NCBI GenBank assembly: GCA_022819505.1 | Contig: JAJEHD010000019.1 | Coordinates: forward strand, 310,001-374,000 | Reading direction: 5' to 3' | DNA length: 64,000 bases | Source: Acidimicrobiia bacterium | GTDB taxonomy: Bacteria; Actinomycetota; Acidimicrobiia; Acidimicrobiales; Aldehydirespiratoraceae | Shown here: piece after piece, positions 34,682 to 44,246 of the stretch | Layout: the number at the start of each line of letters is the position of its first letter | Position numbering within the stretch: position 1 is the first letter of the stretch | Made by a program: the position numbers and the translations under genes | The notes under the pieces: model-generated | Seen by the model: only the letters and a program-made list of their open reading frames with translations | Database searches by the model: none | What the model was told of the DNA's origin: nothing

Positions 34682-35590
34682 TCAGGGTTCGCCCGGTACG
34701 GGGGCCTGGGCGAACCACTCGGTAACGAAGTCGAGGAAGACCCTGACCTTCTCGGGTGTCTGGCGACCGGGGCTGTAGATGGCGAACAGGGGGCGGTCCG
34801 GCACCGGGACGTTCGGCAGCACGGCCCGCAGCGTCCCGTCCGAGAGGTAGTCGGCCACCGATCGCCTGGGAAGCAGTGCGATGCCGCGTCCGTGCACCGC
34901 TGCTTTCAGCAAAGCCAGGTAGGAGTTCGCCAGAAAGGCAACCGGGTGTACACCGCGAAGCACGTTGTAGCGCGCCTCCCCGATCTGCCAGGTCGAGTCG
35001 TTGGCATGCACGAGGAAGTCGTGGTCGGCCAGATCGTCGGGACTCTTGGGGTCGCCCCGCGCCACGAGATAGCTCTCGGCCGCGCACAGCACGAAGCGCA
35101 AATCCGCGATCTGCTTGAGGCGCACACCCGAGTCCTGCAGATCCCGGGTGTGAAAGGCCACATCGAAGCCCCGGTCGAGAAAGTCGTAGGTGCGGTCGGA
35201 CATGCCGCCCAGCTCGAGCCGCACCGTGATCTTGGGGTGGGCAACCGCGAAAGCCGAGACCGCATCACCAAGATCGAGGAGGCCGATCCACTTGGGGGAG
35301 ATGATCGACAACTGGCCCTCGGGGCGGTCACGAGCCTGCCGGATCACCTGGTCCTCGGCGTCTATCTCATCGAGAATCCGCCGGGCGAACTCGCTGTAGT
35401 GAACGCCAAGCTCGGTCAAGCTGACCGAACGAGCCGTCCGGTTCACCAGGCGTACACCCAACTGGCGCTCCAAGTCTGCGACATGGCGGGAGATCTGCGA
35501 GCCCGACGTGTACAGAGCCTTCGCCGCCGCGCTGAAACTACCCAGATCGGCGACAGTTACGAAACTGCGCATCACAAGCAGTCGGTTCAT
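34682..35590 (-). CDS. LysR family transcriptional regulator
   Basis: A 302-residue LysR-type regulator. The N-terminal winged helix-turn-helix covers about 1-60 (FVTVADLGSFSAAAKALYTSGSQ with SRHVADLERQLGVRL), and a periplasmic-binding-like effector domain runs from about 90 to 295. It is divergent from the cupin and O-demethylase genes, and the conserved dyad lies between them. It is therefore the first candidate for the regulator of the aromatic island. The dyad does not fit the textbook T-N11-A spacing exactly. Confidence 0.92.
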   Translation of the reverse strand: MNRLLVMRSFVTVADLGSFSAAAKALYTSGSQISRHVADLERQLGVRLVNRTARSVSLTELGVHYSEFARRILDEIDAEDQVIRQARDRPEGQLSIISPKWIGLLDLGDAVSAFAVAHPKITVRLELGGMSDRTYDFLDRGFDVAFHTRDLQDSGVRLKQIADLRFVLCAAESYLVARGDPKSPDDLADHDFLVHANDSTWQIGEARYNVLRGVHPVAFLANSYLALLKAAVHGRGIALLPRRSVADYLSDGTLRAVLPNVPVPDRPLFAIYSPGRQTPEKVRVFLDFVTEWFAQAPVPGEP

Positions 35591-35702
35591 CGGGCCCCCT
35601 TCGGCAGGGTTCCGCCTTCACGCCGGCATGGTCTCGCCAAGACGCTACCACCGGCCCTGGAAGCGGCTTGAAGCGGCTGCGTCGACTCCGACATGTCCGG
35701 TG

Positions 35703-35721
35703 GCGCAAGGTAACCATGCAC
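35703..35721. promoter_or_regulatory. conserved dyad operator candidate, copy B
   Basis: GCGCA (35703-35707), spacer AGGTAACCA, TGCAC (35717-35721), in the divergent region between lysR and the cupin gene. The match to copy A includes the spacer, so the conservation extends beyond the arms. A -10-like TACGAT (35755-35760) lies 34 bases downstream, close to the 33 bases seen in copy A. Confidence 0.6.
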
Positions 35722-35791
35722 TTCCTCCGTCTCTCCAAGGGACCCCGCAGTTCCTACGATGTACCGAAACAGCTCTACAGGGGAAGCAGTT

Positions 35792-36196
35792 ATGACTGTG
35801 ATCGTGAAAGTGCGTGACGTGCCCAAACTCGACCGGGGCGGGTCGGTGGTCACTACTCCGCTGATCACCAAGGAGTCGGCCGGCGGCGAGAACCTCATCA
35901 CCAGCGGTATCAGCACCTACCCGGTGGGGGGCGGGGCGCCCATGCATTCCCACAACTGCGACGAGCAGGTCACCATCCTCGAAGGCGACGCCGAGGTCGT
36001 GGTTGAGGGCAAAGCCACCCGCCTCGAGCAGTACGACACCACCTACATCAGGCCGAACCGGTCCCATCTGTTCCGCAACATCGGCGACACCCCGCTGCGG
36101 ATCCTGTGGGTGTACACGTCTGCGAGAGTCACCAGAACCTTCGCGGACACCGGCGAGACGGTCGAGCACCTCTCGCCTAAGGACCAAATGGGCTGA
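35792..36196 (+). CDS. cupin-domain protein
   Basis: A 134-residue single-cupin protein. The first cupin motif G-x5-H-x-H-x3-4-E is at about 49-58 (MHSHNCDEQ; His52, His54, Glu58), and the second His is in [10 protein letters not shown] near 92. Such small cupins bind a metal and act as dioxygenases, isomerases or sensors. The start is ATG 35792 with AGGGGAAG upstream. It is followed 57 bases later by the first LigM-type demethylase, and both are probably driven from the lysR-divergent promoter. Confidence 0.87.
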   Translation: MTVIVKVRDVPKLDRGGSVVTTPLITKESAGGENLITSGISTYPVGGGAPMHSHNCDEQVTILEGDAEVVVEGKATRLEQYDTTYIRPNRSHLFRNIGDTPLRILWVYTSARVTRTFADTGETVEHLSPKDQMG

Positions 36197-36253
36197 CTAA
36201 CGATCGCACCGCGGCCCCGGCGACCCAGTCCGCAGAAAGGAACCGGAATCACT

Positions 36254-37588
36254 GTGAAACCACCAACACTTCAGGAAGCCATCGACAACGCGGGTTCTCC
36301 CATGCACCTGCTCTGGAAGCCCGACCCCGAGCCTCACACGGTGCCCGTTGTGGACCCCGAGTACGCGGGCTGGCGCCAAGAGCAGGCCGCCTGGCGCGAC
36401 AGCGTGTCGATCGCGGAAATGTCCTATCACATGTGGGACCTCTTCATTGAGGGCCCTGACGCGCTGAGGCTCTTGAGCCACGTCAGCGCCAACGATTACC
36501 AGACCTTCGCCATCGGCCAATGCAAGCAGTTCGTACCGGTGACCGAGGCGGGCCACATCATCACCGACGGGATGCTGATGCGCACCGGAGAGCACAGCTT
36601 CATCCTCACCGGCGTGCCCGCCGCCCAGAACTGGGTCGCCTACCACGCCCAGTCGGGTGACTATGACGTGGAGTGCAGTTCCGACCCAGACTCGTCGATG
36701 GATCCGGGCCGGCGTCCCAGGCTGTTCCGCCTCCAGATCCAGGGGCCGCAAGCTCCGGAGCTGGTCGAGGCGGCTTTCGGCGGTCCGTTGCCGCAGATGA
36801 GGTTCCTCCACTCCACACAGGTGAGCCTGGCGGGCCGCAGCATCACTGCGCTGCGTCACGGGATGTCGGGACAGCTCGGTTACGAGTTCATCGGCGACTA
36901 CGACGACCGCGAGGCGGTGAAGGATGCGCTGATGACCGCCGGATCGGAGTTCGGACTGATCCACATCGGCGGCAAGGCGTACTTCACCAACGGGATCGAG
37001 AGCGGCTGGATCCCCACGCCGACGCCGGGGATCTATACCGATCCGGGCCTCACCGACTACCGCAATTTTGTGAGCCTGTTCTCCTTCGAGGGGATGCGGG
37101 GTATCAACGGCAGCCTGTTCTCACCCGATGTCGAGGACTACTACGTCTCGCCCTACGAGCTCGGTTACGGCCGCTCGATCAAGTTCAACCATGACTTCAT
37201 CGGCCGCGAGGCATTGGAGCAGGCCCGCGACGAGGGCGTGCCCCGCAAACGGGTCACGCTGGAAGTCGACGCCGACGACGTGAAGCAGGTCTTCGGCGCA
37301 GACCACGACTTCATCCTGAGCTACGCCCGCTACCGCATCGAGTCCGGCGATGAGCTGGTGGGCATGACCTTCTACACCGCATTCATCGACCCGGTCGGCA
37401 CCATCCTCTCATTGGTGCTTATCAACAACGATTACGCCGAACCGGGCAACCAGGTAGAAGTGGTGTGGGGCGAGCATCCCGGCCACGGCACCGACCCCGA
37501 TGCCGACCTGGGCTTCCCGCGCCTGCGGGCCACCGTAGCACCGTCGCCCTACAACGAGTTCGCCCGCACCACCTACCGCCGGAACTGA
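36254..37588 (+). CDS. THF-dependent O-demethylase, LigM/DesA-like (GcvT fold), copy 1
   Basis: A 444-residue GcvT-fold protein of the aromatic O-demethylase group (LigM on vanillate, DesA on syringate), which moves the methoxy methyl to tetrahydrofolate. Features include SYHMWDLFIEGPDA near 57-70, the central RHGMSGQLGYEFIGD, VEDYYVSPYELGYGRSI and the C-terminal aminomethyltransferase barrel ending YNEFARTTYRRN. Start is GTG 36254 with AAAGGAA upstream. It converges on the peptide ABC operon with a 12-base gap. It is paralogous to the gene at 45222. The methyl donor is inferred. Confidence 0.8.
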   Translation: MKPPTLQEAIDNAGSPMHLLWKPDPEPHTVPVVDPEYAGWRQEQAAWRDSVSIAEMSYHMWDLFIEGPDALRLLSHVSANDYQTFAIGQCKQFVPVTEAGHIITDGMLMRTGEHSFILTGVPAAQNWVAYHAQSGDYDVECSSDPDSSMDPGRRPRLFRLQIQGPQAPELVEAAFGGPLPQMRFLHSTQVSLAGRSITALRHGMSGQLGYEFIGDYDDREAVKDALMTAGSEFGLIHIGGKAYFTNGIESGWIPTPTPGIYTDPGLTDYRNFVSLFSFEGMRGINGSLFSPDVEDYYVSPYELGYGRSIKFNHDFIGREALEQARDEGVPRKRVTLEVDADDVKQVFGADHDFILSYARYRIESGDELVGMTFYTAFIDPVGTILSLVLINNDYAEPGNQVEVVWGEHPGHGTDPDADLGFPRLRATVAPSPYNEFARTTYRRN

Positions 37589-37600
37589 CGGCGCTCGGTC

Positions 37601-38629
37601 TCAAGCCTCCTCCGAGCAACCCGCAACCGCCACGGAAGTCTGCGGCTCGGAGTAGATGTGGCAGGCGACTTCGCTTCCGTCGCGGAGAGTCTGCAGCGGC
37701 GGCGTGACTGTCTCGCAAACATCCATGACGCTTGAGCAGCGGAGTCGGAACGGGCAGCCCTCCCCGCCTCGGGGCGGAGTCGAGGTCATACGTGAGTCGC
37801 GGTGCGCGGCCCTGCGGGTTCGGCGCCGCTCCCGGGCCCGAGGATGAGAGGCGGGAGTCGCGGCCAACAGCGCCCGGGTGTAGGGGTGCTTGGGATGCTC
37901 GAACAGCAGCTTGTTGGAGGCGGTCTCGACGACGGTACCCAGGTACATCACCACGATGCGGTCGCAGATGTCGCGTACTACGCCGAGATCGTGGGCGATG
38001 AACAAGTAGCTGAGGTCGGCGCTGTGCTGGAGATCGGCCAGCAGGTTGATGATCTGGGCCTGGGTGGACAGGTCGAGAGCGCTGACAGCCTCGTCGCAGA
38101 TCACTAGATCGGAGTCCAGCGCGAGGGCTCTGGCGATGGCGACCCGCTGCTGCTGGCCGCCGGACAGCTCCGACGGATAGCGGTAGAGATGGGCGGGCAG
38201 CAGCCCGACCCGCTCGAAGGCTTCCGCGGCCGCCTCGTTGCGGGCTGATCTCGACTTGACTCCGTGACGCCGCAGGGTGTTCGTGACCGCCCGGGCGGCT
38301 ACATGCCGCGGGTTCAGCGAGGACTTCGGATCCTGGAACACGGCCTGCACCGACCGCCGGTACCACAGTGGGGTCCGGCGCCCGAATTCGGTCACCTCAG
38401 CACCGTCGAAGCGGATCGACCCGTCATCTACGTCAGCTAGCCGCAGAATGGCGCGGGCAGTGGTGCTCTTGCCGGAACCGGACTCACCAACCAGCCCAAG
38501 CGTCTCACCCCTCGACAACTGGAACGAGATGGAATCGATCGCGGTGATCGGATTCCGCCGGCTCAATAGACCGCCGCTGGTAAAGGTCACGGTGACGTCG
38601 CGCAACTCCAACAGCTCGGTGCCCGTCAT
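37601..38629 (-). CDS. ABC transporter ATP-binding protein, oligopeptide type (OppF/DppF-like)
   Basis: A 342-residue ATPase with Walker A GESGSGKST at 48-56, signature SELSGGQQQRVAIA, Walker B DLVICDEAVSALD and the switch His in FIAHDLGVV. It carries a C-terminal oligopeptide-transporter extension with the Cys-rich FRLRCSSVMDVCE. An unusual Arg-rich patch (RARERRRTRRAAHRDSR) precedes that segment. It starts in an ATGA overlap with the fused permease-ATPase gene and is the last gene of the operon. Confidence 0.9.
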   Translation of the reverse strand: MTGTELLELRDVTVTFTSGGLLSRRNPITAIDSISFQLSRGETLGLVGESGSGKSTTARAILRLADVDDGSIRFDGAEVTEFGRRTPLWYRRSVQAVFQDPKSSLNPRHVAARAVTNTLRRHGVKSRSARNEAAAEAFERVGLLPAHLYRYPSELSGGQQQRVAIARALALDSDLVICDEAVSALDLSTQAQIINLLADLQHSADLSYLFIAHDLGVVRDICDRIVVMYLGTVVETASNKLLFEHPKHPYTRALLAATPASHPRARERRRTRRAAHRDSRMTSTPPRGGEGCPFRLRCSSVMDVCETVTPPLQTLRDGSEVACHIYSEPQTSVAVAGCSEEA

Positions 38630-40590
38630 CGAAGCGCCCCCGCTTGTGCAAGCTCCTCTGAGCGCAGGCAACGCACACCATCGACGAACAGGACGGGCTG
38701 CTCGCTGCACGCGGGCTGCGCGAAGGAGCATCGGTTGGCGAAGTGACAACCCGACGGCCACTCTCCCGGCGGCGGCACCCGTCCGGCGATGGTCGGTCGC
38801 CGGCCGGCGGACGCTTGGTCGGCGGCTGGATTGGCCTGCAGCAAGGCTGCTGTGTAGGGATGGCGGGGTGTGTCGAACAGCGAGGTCACATCGTTGACCT
38901 CCACGATCTGGCCGGCGTACATCACCGCGACCCGGTCGCAGGTCTCGGCGACCACCCCGAGGTCGTGGGTGATTATTAGGACGGCCATGTTCATTGAGTC
39001 GCGCAGTTCCAGCAGCAGATCCAGCACCTGAGCCTGAGTGGTCGTGTCGAGAGCCGATGTGGCCTCGTCCGCGATGAGCAGCTTCGGCTCGGCCGCCAGG
39101 GCCATGGCGATGGCCACCCGCTGGGCCATGCCTCCCGAGAACTGGTGCGGATAGTCCTCGATACGGCTTGCGGCGTCTTCCACGCCGACGAGTTCGAGCA
39201 ACTCCACAGTGCGGTCCCGCGCCTCGGAACGAGACAGCCCGAGGTGAATACGAAGCGGCTCGCTGACCTGCCTGCACACTGTGTGCACCGGCGACAACGC
39301 GGTAGTGGGGTTCTGGAAGACAGCCGAGATCTCCCGGCCCCGGACGCCTCGCAGCTCTCGTTCAGGCAGCCCGGAGATCTCCGCACCATCGAGAATCACC
39401 GAACCCGCCGACAGATACGTGGGCCGAGGCAGCAGTCCCAGCACGGCACGGGCCAGCATCGACTTGCCCGAGCCCGTCTCCCCAAGGAGCCCCAGGACTT
39501 CGCCTCGCTCGATCGAGAGCCAGGTGTGCTCCACCAGCGGCACCGGATCCTGCCCGGGCCGGGGCAGGGCCACCGTCACACCCCTGATCTCGAGGACGCC
39601 GTCGGGCCGGAACGAGCCGTCTGCAAGCAGCGGCTTGGCGTGCGACGCAGACGGCTCAAGTTGGGCAGCACTCGGGCAAGCCTTGCTTCTCAGGCTCCCC
39701 AGCGACGTTCCGGCCAGGACGTCGCTGATCCCGTTGGCGACGAAGTTGAATGCCAGCACGCTCAGGATCACGGCCGCACCCGGCGGCACCAGCAGGAACG
39801 GGTGCCGGCGGAGTTCGTCGGCACCGGCGGAGATCAGGCCACCCCAGGACACGCCCTCCACGCCGACGTCCAAGAAGCTCAGTGTCGTCTCGATGATCAT
39901 GGCCGCTCCAAGCATCAGCGACGCTTGGGCAGTCAACGGGGCAATCAGGTTGGGCAGGATCTGCCTGAAGAGGATCTCGGGAGGCCGCAGGCCCGACACT
40001 CGCGCTGCGTCGACATACTCCTTGTTGCGTTCCGCCAGGGTGACAGCCCGGGTCAGGCGAGCGATCGCCATGCAGAAGACGATGCCGATGGCGAAGACAA
40101 CGCTCCATAGCCCGCGACCGAAGGCTGCTATCAGCGCTAGTGCAACCAGCAGGCCGGGCAGCGCGTCCGACATGTCGATGACCCGCGAGCCGATCCGGTC
40201 GACCCACCCGCCCATGTAGCCGAGCAGCAGCCCGTAGGGAACCCCGATCAATGCCGCCACTGCGACAGAGCCCAACGAGACGGCTAGAGCGATCCGGGTG
40301 CCGGCCATTATCCGGCTCAGCACGTCTTGACCGAAGTCGTCGGTGCCGAGCCAGTGCTCGCCCGACGGGCCCTCCAAGGCCGAGGTGATGTTCTTGTCGT
40401 CGGGATCGAACGGTGCCAACGGGCCGGCGAAGACCGCCACCAGGACCAGCAGCACAACGAAGGCGAGAGCTACAGCCGCTGAGGGTCGTCTGAAGATTCT
40501 TCCGAACGTCCCCGTTCGCCGGGCGGCGGTCACTTCCTGTTCCGAGACCTGAGCTGCGGGATCAGCCACGGTGTCGCCCATCGCGGTCAT
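38626..40590 (-). CDS. fused peptide/nickel-type ABC permease-ATPase (DppC-DppD fusion)
   Basis: A 654-residue fusion. Residues ~36-300 are a DppC-type permease with the inner-membrane EAA loop near [16 protein letters not shown] (192-207). A short Ser/Ala linker (about 300-330) leads to a complete ATPase domain with Walker A GETGSGKS at 370-377, signature SGGMAQ at 485-490, Walker B LLIADEAT at 504-511 and a Cys-rich tail ([13 protein letters not shown]). The start overlaps the dppB-type gene stop by one base. Such fusions are known in this transporter class and fix the permease:ATPase ratio. The transported substrate is not predictable. Confidence 0.9.
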   Translation of the reverse strand: MTAMGDTVADPAAQVSEQEVTAARRTGTFGRIFRRPSAAVALAFVVLLVLVAVFAGPLAPFDPDDKNITSALEGPSGEHWLGTDDFGQDVLSRIMAGTRIALAVSLGSVAVAALIGVPYGLLLGYMGGWVDRIGSRVIDMSDALPGLLVALALIAAFGRGLWSVVFAIGIVFCMAIARLTRAVTLAERNKEYVDAARVSGLRPPEILFRQILPNLIAPLTAQASLMLGAAMIIETTLSFLDVGVEGVSWGGLISAGADELRRHPFLLVPPGAAVILSVLAFNFVANGISDVLAGTSLGSLRSKACPSAAQLEPSASHAKPLLADGSFRPDGVLEIRGVTVALPRPGQDPVPLVEHTWLSIERGEVLGLLGETGSGKSMLARAVLGLLPRPTYLSAGSVILDGAEISGLPERELRGVRGREISAVFQNPTTALSPVHTVCRQVSEPLRIHLGLSRSEARDRTVELLELVGVEDAASRIEDYPHQFSGGMAQRVAIAMALAAEPKLLIADEATSALDTTTQAQVLDLLLELRDSMNMAVLIITHDLGVVAETCDRVAVMYAGQIVEVNDVTSLFDTPRHPYTAALLQANPAADQASAGRRPTIAGRVPPPGEWPSGCHFANRCSFAQPACSEQPVLFVDGVRCLRSEELAQAGALR

Positions 40591-41534
40591 CACTGCACCC
40601 GGATTCTCGGATTGATGAGGGCGTAGCCGATGTCGATCAGGATGTTCAGGACAATGACCAGGACGGCAATGACCACCACCGCGCCCTGCACCACGGGGAA
40701 GTCCTTGGAAGTGACGGCATGCAGCAGAGTGTGGCCCACGCCAGGAATGGAGAACACCCGCTCGACCGCGAAGCTCGCCCCGACGAGAATGGCAAGGGTC
40801 AGGCCGGTGGCGGCCAGCACCGGAACCATGGCGTTCTTGATGCCGTAACGGAAGTAGAACCGTCGACGGGAGACGCCCGCTGCGGCCAGAGAGGCCCCGA
40901 AGTCCGAGTGGACTGCGGCCGCCATCCCGGCTCGCATCTGGCGCGCGATCAGCCCCGACGCCGCGAACCCGAGCGCGAGCGAGGGCAGCAGCATGCCGCG
41001 AGCCCAGAGCAACGGGTCCTCCGTGAAGCGAACATATGCCACCACCGGGATCCACTCCAACTCGATAGACACGAGCAACAGCAGGAATAGGCCCAGCAAG
41101 AACTGGGGCACTGAGACAGCAATCGAAGTACCGGCCATTACCGCGCGGTCGGCGGGCCGATCAAGCCGGGTGCCTGCGAGAATGCCCATGCCCATCCCCA
41201 GGATCAGCGACACCGTCACTCCCCCTATCACCATGGAGAGTGTCGCCGGTAGCCGCTCGACGATCAGGTCAGTTACCGGTCGCTTCGAGAGATAGGACTC
41301 ACCGAGGTCCCCTTGGACCGCATCGCCGATGTAGCCGGCCAAACGCTCGTGGATCGGCGAGTCCAGCCCCAGTTCGGCCTCGACCTCCGCGATCCTCTCG
41401 GGAGTCGCTCCGAATCTGAGTAGGGCTTGTGCCGGACTTCCTGGGACGAGGTAGGTCAACAGGAAGGACAACACCAGGATGGCCAGCAGCTGGGGAACGG
41501 CCAGAAGGAGCCGGTACGCGATCAGCTTCAGCAT
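40590..41534 (-). CDS. ABC transporter permease, DppB/OppB-like
   Basis: A 314-residue integral membrane permease. It has an N-terminal helix (LAVPQLLAILVLSFLLTYLVPG), the domain typical of the DppB class, five further hydrophobic segments, and the EAA-type loop near SLAAAGVSRRRFYFRYGIKNA. With the fused DppCD and DppF proteins it forms the importer channel. It lies downstream of the solute-binding-protein gene with a hairpin between them. Confidence 0.92.
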   Translation of the reverse strand: MLKLIAYRLLLAVPQLLAILVLSFLLTYLVPGSPAQALLRFGATPERIAEVEAELGLDSPIHERLAGYIGDAVQGDLGESYLSKRPVTDLIVERLPATLSMVIGGVTVSLILGMGMGILAGTRLDRPADRAVMAGTSIAVSVPQFLLGLFLLLLVSIELEWIPVVAYVRFTEDPLLWARGMLLPSLALGFAASGLIARQMRAGMAAAVHSDFGASLAAAGVSRRRFYFRYGIKNAMVPVLAATGLTLAILVGASFAVERVFSIPGVGHTLLHAVTSKDFPVVQGAVVVIAVLVIVLNILIDIGYALINPRIRVQ

Positions 41535-41578
41535 GCGAATGGAAGCCTCCCCCGGGGGCGTTCTGATGCTGATTATGG

Positions 41579-41628
41579 CCTAGGGAGGTGGTACGCAGCG
41601 ACGCCAATCGCCGCGCACCACCTCTAGG
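41579..41628. repeat. hairpin between binding-protein and permease genes
   Basis: AGGTGGT (41586-41592) pairs with ACCACCT (41617-41623), with CGC and GCG blocks extending the stem inward across single mismatches and CCTAG / CTAGG flanking outside. Its place, 33 bases after the binding-protein stop, suggests it protects the upstream message or attenuates transcription into the permease genes. Confidence 0.5.
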
Positions 41629-41661
41629 ACCACCCGCTCCGGAGAGCAGCCACGACTCGGG

Positions 41662-43542
41662 TCAGCTCGCGGGGCGAAGATTCCTGTAGTCAATCAACTT
41701 GGGCTCGAACGCGAAGGTCGCAGGCCGGACGCCGGCCAGCCTGTCGGTGCGCCAGACGAGCGTCTCCGGGCCGGTCATCCGCGCACAGGTGAGGGCGTCC
41801 TCGTGGACAATGCGCGAGACCTCAGTCCACAGCGCATCCGCTTCGGGCCCTGTCCCAGCCGCGGTAGCTGCGTCCGCTGCAGCCTGAAGCTCGTCGCTGG
41901 CGTAGCCCGACGGGTGGGCTTCAGCGGCGAAGTACCGGTTGAACCAGTCTGCGGGGTGCAGTCCCTGCTGGCTGCCGACGCCGAGCTCGTACTGGCCGCT
42001 GTCCCACTGACCGAACCACTGCGGCGGGGGGACCACCTGGATCGCCACGTCGAATCCGTCAACCTGGTTCAACTGATCGAGGAAGACCGTCACTTGGTCC
42101 CTGGTGAAGAACGTAGCCAGCGACTCGGCCGCAACCGTGGGATTGCCGGCCTCGGCAAGCAACTCGGCGGCGCGGTCTGGGTCATGGGGGAACCCGTCGA
42201 ACCCTTCGATGTGTCCAACCTGGCCGGCCAGGAAGGTCTGGGTCTGGGGCAGGGATCCGGTGAACGCGGCGGTTTCTACATTGTTCATCGCGTGGCAGGC
42301 GGCTTGACGCACACGGACATCACTGAAGACTCCGCCTGGCGCGTAGTCGAAGAACACCATGCCGTTGCGGATCGCGGGGTACTGGAGCCAGGCGGTCTCG
42401 GGGTTCGCGGTGAACCCGTCCAGGAACTCGGGCTCTGTGTAGGTCAGATCGATTTGGCCGGTCTCAAGAGCACCAGTGCCGGCATTCAGATCGGTGATTC
42501 CGTACAACTCGATATGGTCGAATCCGACGCTTGCCCGGCCGCCCCAGTAGTCATCGAAGTAGTCGAAGTTGAGCCGTGTGCCTGGTGACGAGGTATCGGC
42601 GTTGTAGGCAAAGGGGCCGGTTCCGACCGGTTGCGTGAGCAGTGTGCCGTCAGCGATCGCGGTCGGACTGTGAATGAGCGTGGACAGGGTCGTCAGGGTG
42701 AGGAGCAGCGATGGCGACGGTCCGTCGGTGTGCAGTGCGACCGTCAGGTCGTCGATGATCTCGACCTCGGTGATGGCTCTGGCCGGCCCCGCGATGTCGG
42801 TGTCCGCCGCGGCTATTGCCTCGATGCTCACCTTCACGGCCTCGCTGTTGAACGGTGTCCCGTCGTGGAACAGCACACCCTCACGCAGATTCAACTGCAG
42901 CGTGGTGGGCGATGTGTACTCCCAAGACGTCGCGAGTTGAGGTTGGATAGATCCGTCCTGTCCGATCACGACCAAGTTCTCGTTGGCGATCCTCAGGTAG
43001 CCGATCGAGAAGTCAGCGCCAGGAAGGTAGTTCTCGGGGAACCCGCTCCAGTTGATGCGCGCCGTCTCCCCAACGCCCACGATCTCGGACGCGGCGGCAG
43101 CCTCCTCGGCGGCAGCTGCGGCGGCCTCGGCAGCCGCAGCTTCAGCGGCGGCGGCTTCAGCTTCCTCTCTGGCGGCATCGGCTTCAGCAGCAGCCGCCTC
43201 CAGGGCCGCCTCGAGTTCGGCGACGACGTCAGGGGCGATGGCGCCCTCTGCCTCGGCCCTGGCGGCTTCGAGAGCTGCCTCGGCCTCAGCGGCCCGGGCA
43301 TCGGCAGCGTCAGCCTCAGCAGCAGCCGCGTCAGCCTCAGCTGCGGCAGCGTCGGCCTCAGCAGCAGCCGCGGCGGCCGCGTCCTCAGCAGCAGCCGCGT
43401 CAGCTTGGGCCTGCTCGAGCGCGGCGGCGTCGGCCGCGCTTGTGTCTGGAGCGGGCTCTTCGTCGTCGCCGCAGCTTGCTGCTACGAGCGCAAGAGCCAC
43501 CACGGCGATCAGAACCGACCACCTGAACCTTGGCTTGGTCAT
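41662..43542 (-). CDS. ABC solute-binding lipoprotein, family 5 (peptide/nickel type), with Ala-rich stalk
   Basis: A 626-residue binding protein. The signal peptide ends in lipobox VAASC with Cys24. A remarkable ~115-residue Ala/Glu/Asp-only stretch (about 35-151) follows and should form a long helical coiled-coil or stalk. The SBP_bac_5 domain begins near 155 and contains the WEYTSPTTLQLNLREGVLFHDG segment typical of the family. AGAGGGGGAC precedes the ATG. It lies 70 bases after the CMD gene and is followed by the permease and ATPase genes. Although the family is called peptide-binding, members also bind opines, glycosides and aromatic conjugates. Confidence 0.9.
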   Translation of the reverse strand: MTKPRFRWSVLIAVVALALVAASCGDDEEPAPDTSAADAAALEQAQADAAAAEDAAAAAAAEADAAAAEADAAAAEADAADARAAEAEAALEAARAEAEGAIAPDVVAELEAALEAAAAEADAAREEAEAAAAEAAAAEAAAAAAEEAAAASEIVGVGETARINWSGFPENYLPGADFSIGYLRIANENLVVIGQDGSIQPQLATSWEYTSPTTLQLNLREGVLFHDGTPFNSEAVKVSIEAIAAADTDIAGPARAITEVEIIDDLTVALHTDGPSPSLLLTLTTLSTLIHSPTAIADGTLLTQPVGTGPFAYNADTSSPGTRLNFDYFDDYWGGRASVGFDHIELYGITDLNAGTGALETGQIDLTYTEPEFLDGFTANPETAWLQYPAIRNGMVFFDYAPGGVFSDVRVRQAACHAMNNVETAAFTGSLPQTQTFLAGQVGHIEGFDGFPHDPDRAAELLAEAGNPTVAAESLATFFTRDQVTVFLDQLNQVDGFDVAIQVVPPPQWFGQWDSGQYELGVGSQQGLHPADWFNRYFAAEAHPSGYASDELQAAADAATAAGTGPEADALWTEVSRIVHEDALTCARMTGPETLVWRTDRLAGVRPATFAFEPKLIDYRNLRPAS

Positions 43543-43612
43543 TGTCTTGTCCCCCTCTAAGGCAGGCTGTTGATCAACTTGGGGCGAACGGACGGCGCGC
43601 CGCCTGCTCGCC

Positions 43613-44209
43613 TCATGCTCGGCGAGCAGCGTCGACCTTCGAATAGCCGCTCACATCGGGGAACGGCGGATCGCGGTCAGGCTGCAAGTCGACTTGGAAG
43701 GCGTTAAGGCACATGCCGAGCATGCTGTAGTTCCCCAGCGACGCGACGGCGTCGACGAGGCCGGCCGAACCGAAGTGCTCTAGTGCCAGTGCGAAGGTGT
43801 CGTCCGACACGAAGTGCTCATTCAGAAGCTCCGAGCAGAAGGAGTAGAAGGCATCGTCCTCGTCGCGCTCGAAGGCAGGATCCTCGCGGCGGGCGATGGC
43901 TTCCACCGCTGGCCTCGGAATCCCGGCATCGACCGCCTTGTCGACGTGGGCGTTCCACGAGTACTGGGCGTCCCAGTGGCGGGCGGCCATGAGCAGCGAC
44001 AGCTCCCTCAGCCGCAGCGGCAGACTCGATTCGAACCGGACATACGCGCCCAGCGCCTCGATTCGCTCGCACACCTCCGGGCTATGGATCCAGACCTGGT
44101 AGGGGCCGCGCACCGCTCCCCGGCGCCCGGCGATTCGAGCGCCCACCTCGCGCTGGCGGTCCGTCCAGTCCGCAGGGTCGATCCTGTTGAGCCTCACGTG
44201 ACTCGTCAT
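43613..44209 (-). CDS. carboxymuconolactone decarboxylase family (AhpD-like) protein
   Basis: A 198-residue all-helical CMD-domain protein: LRELSLLMAARHWDAQYSWNAHVDKAVDAGIP is split across the core (about 68-100). The CxxC peroxidatic pair of AhpD is absent at that site, and the acid/His pattern EW...H of true carboxymuconolactone decarboxylases is seen instead. It may act on a lactone or on a ring-cleavage intermediate. It is the first gene of the leftward ABC operon, directly beside the conserved dyad at 44247-44265. Confidence 0.82.
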   Translation of the reverse strand: MTSHVRLNRIDPADWTDRQREVGARIAGRRGAVRGPYQVWIHSPEVCERIEALGAYVRFESSLPLRLRELSLLMAARHWDAQYSWNAHVDKAVDAGIPRPAVEAIARREDPAFERDEDDAFYSFCSELLNEHFVSDDTFALALEHFGSAGLVDAVASLGNYSMLGMCLNAFQVDLQPDRDPPFPDVSGYSKVDAARRA

Positions 44210-44246
44210 GGTAGGGCTAGGTCAACCACCCCGGTTAGGGGTGATT

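Noticed and set aside
35703..35721. Treating the conserved dyad as a standard LysR T-N11-A box
   Set aside because: The arms and spacing (GCA-N9-TGC) do not give a clean T-N11-A in all copies, so the regulator is left open.
43052..43573. A plus-strand Ala/Ser-rich frame opposite the binding-protein stalk
   Set aside because: It is the complement of the GCN-rich Ala repeat in the binding-protein gene; low complexity is forced by the repeat.
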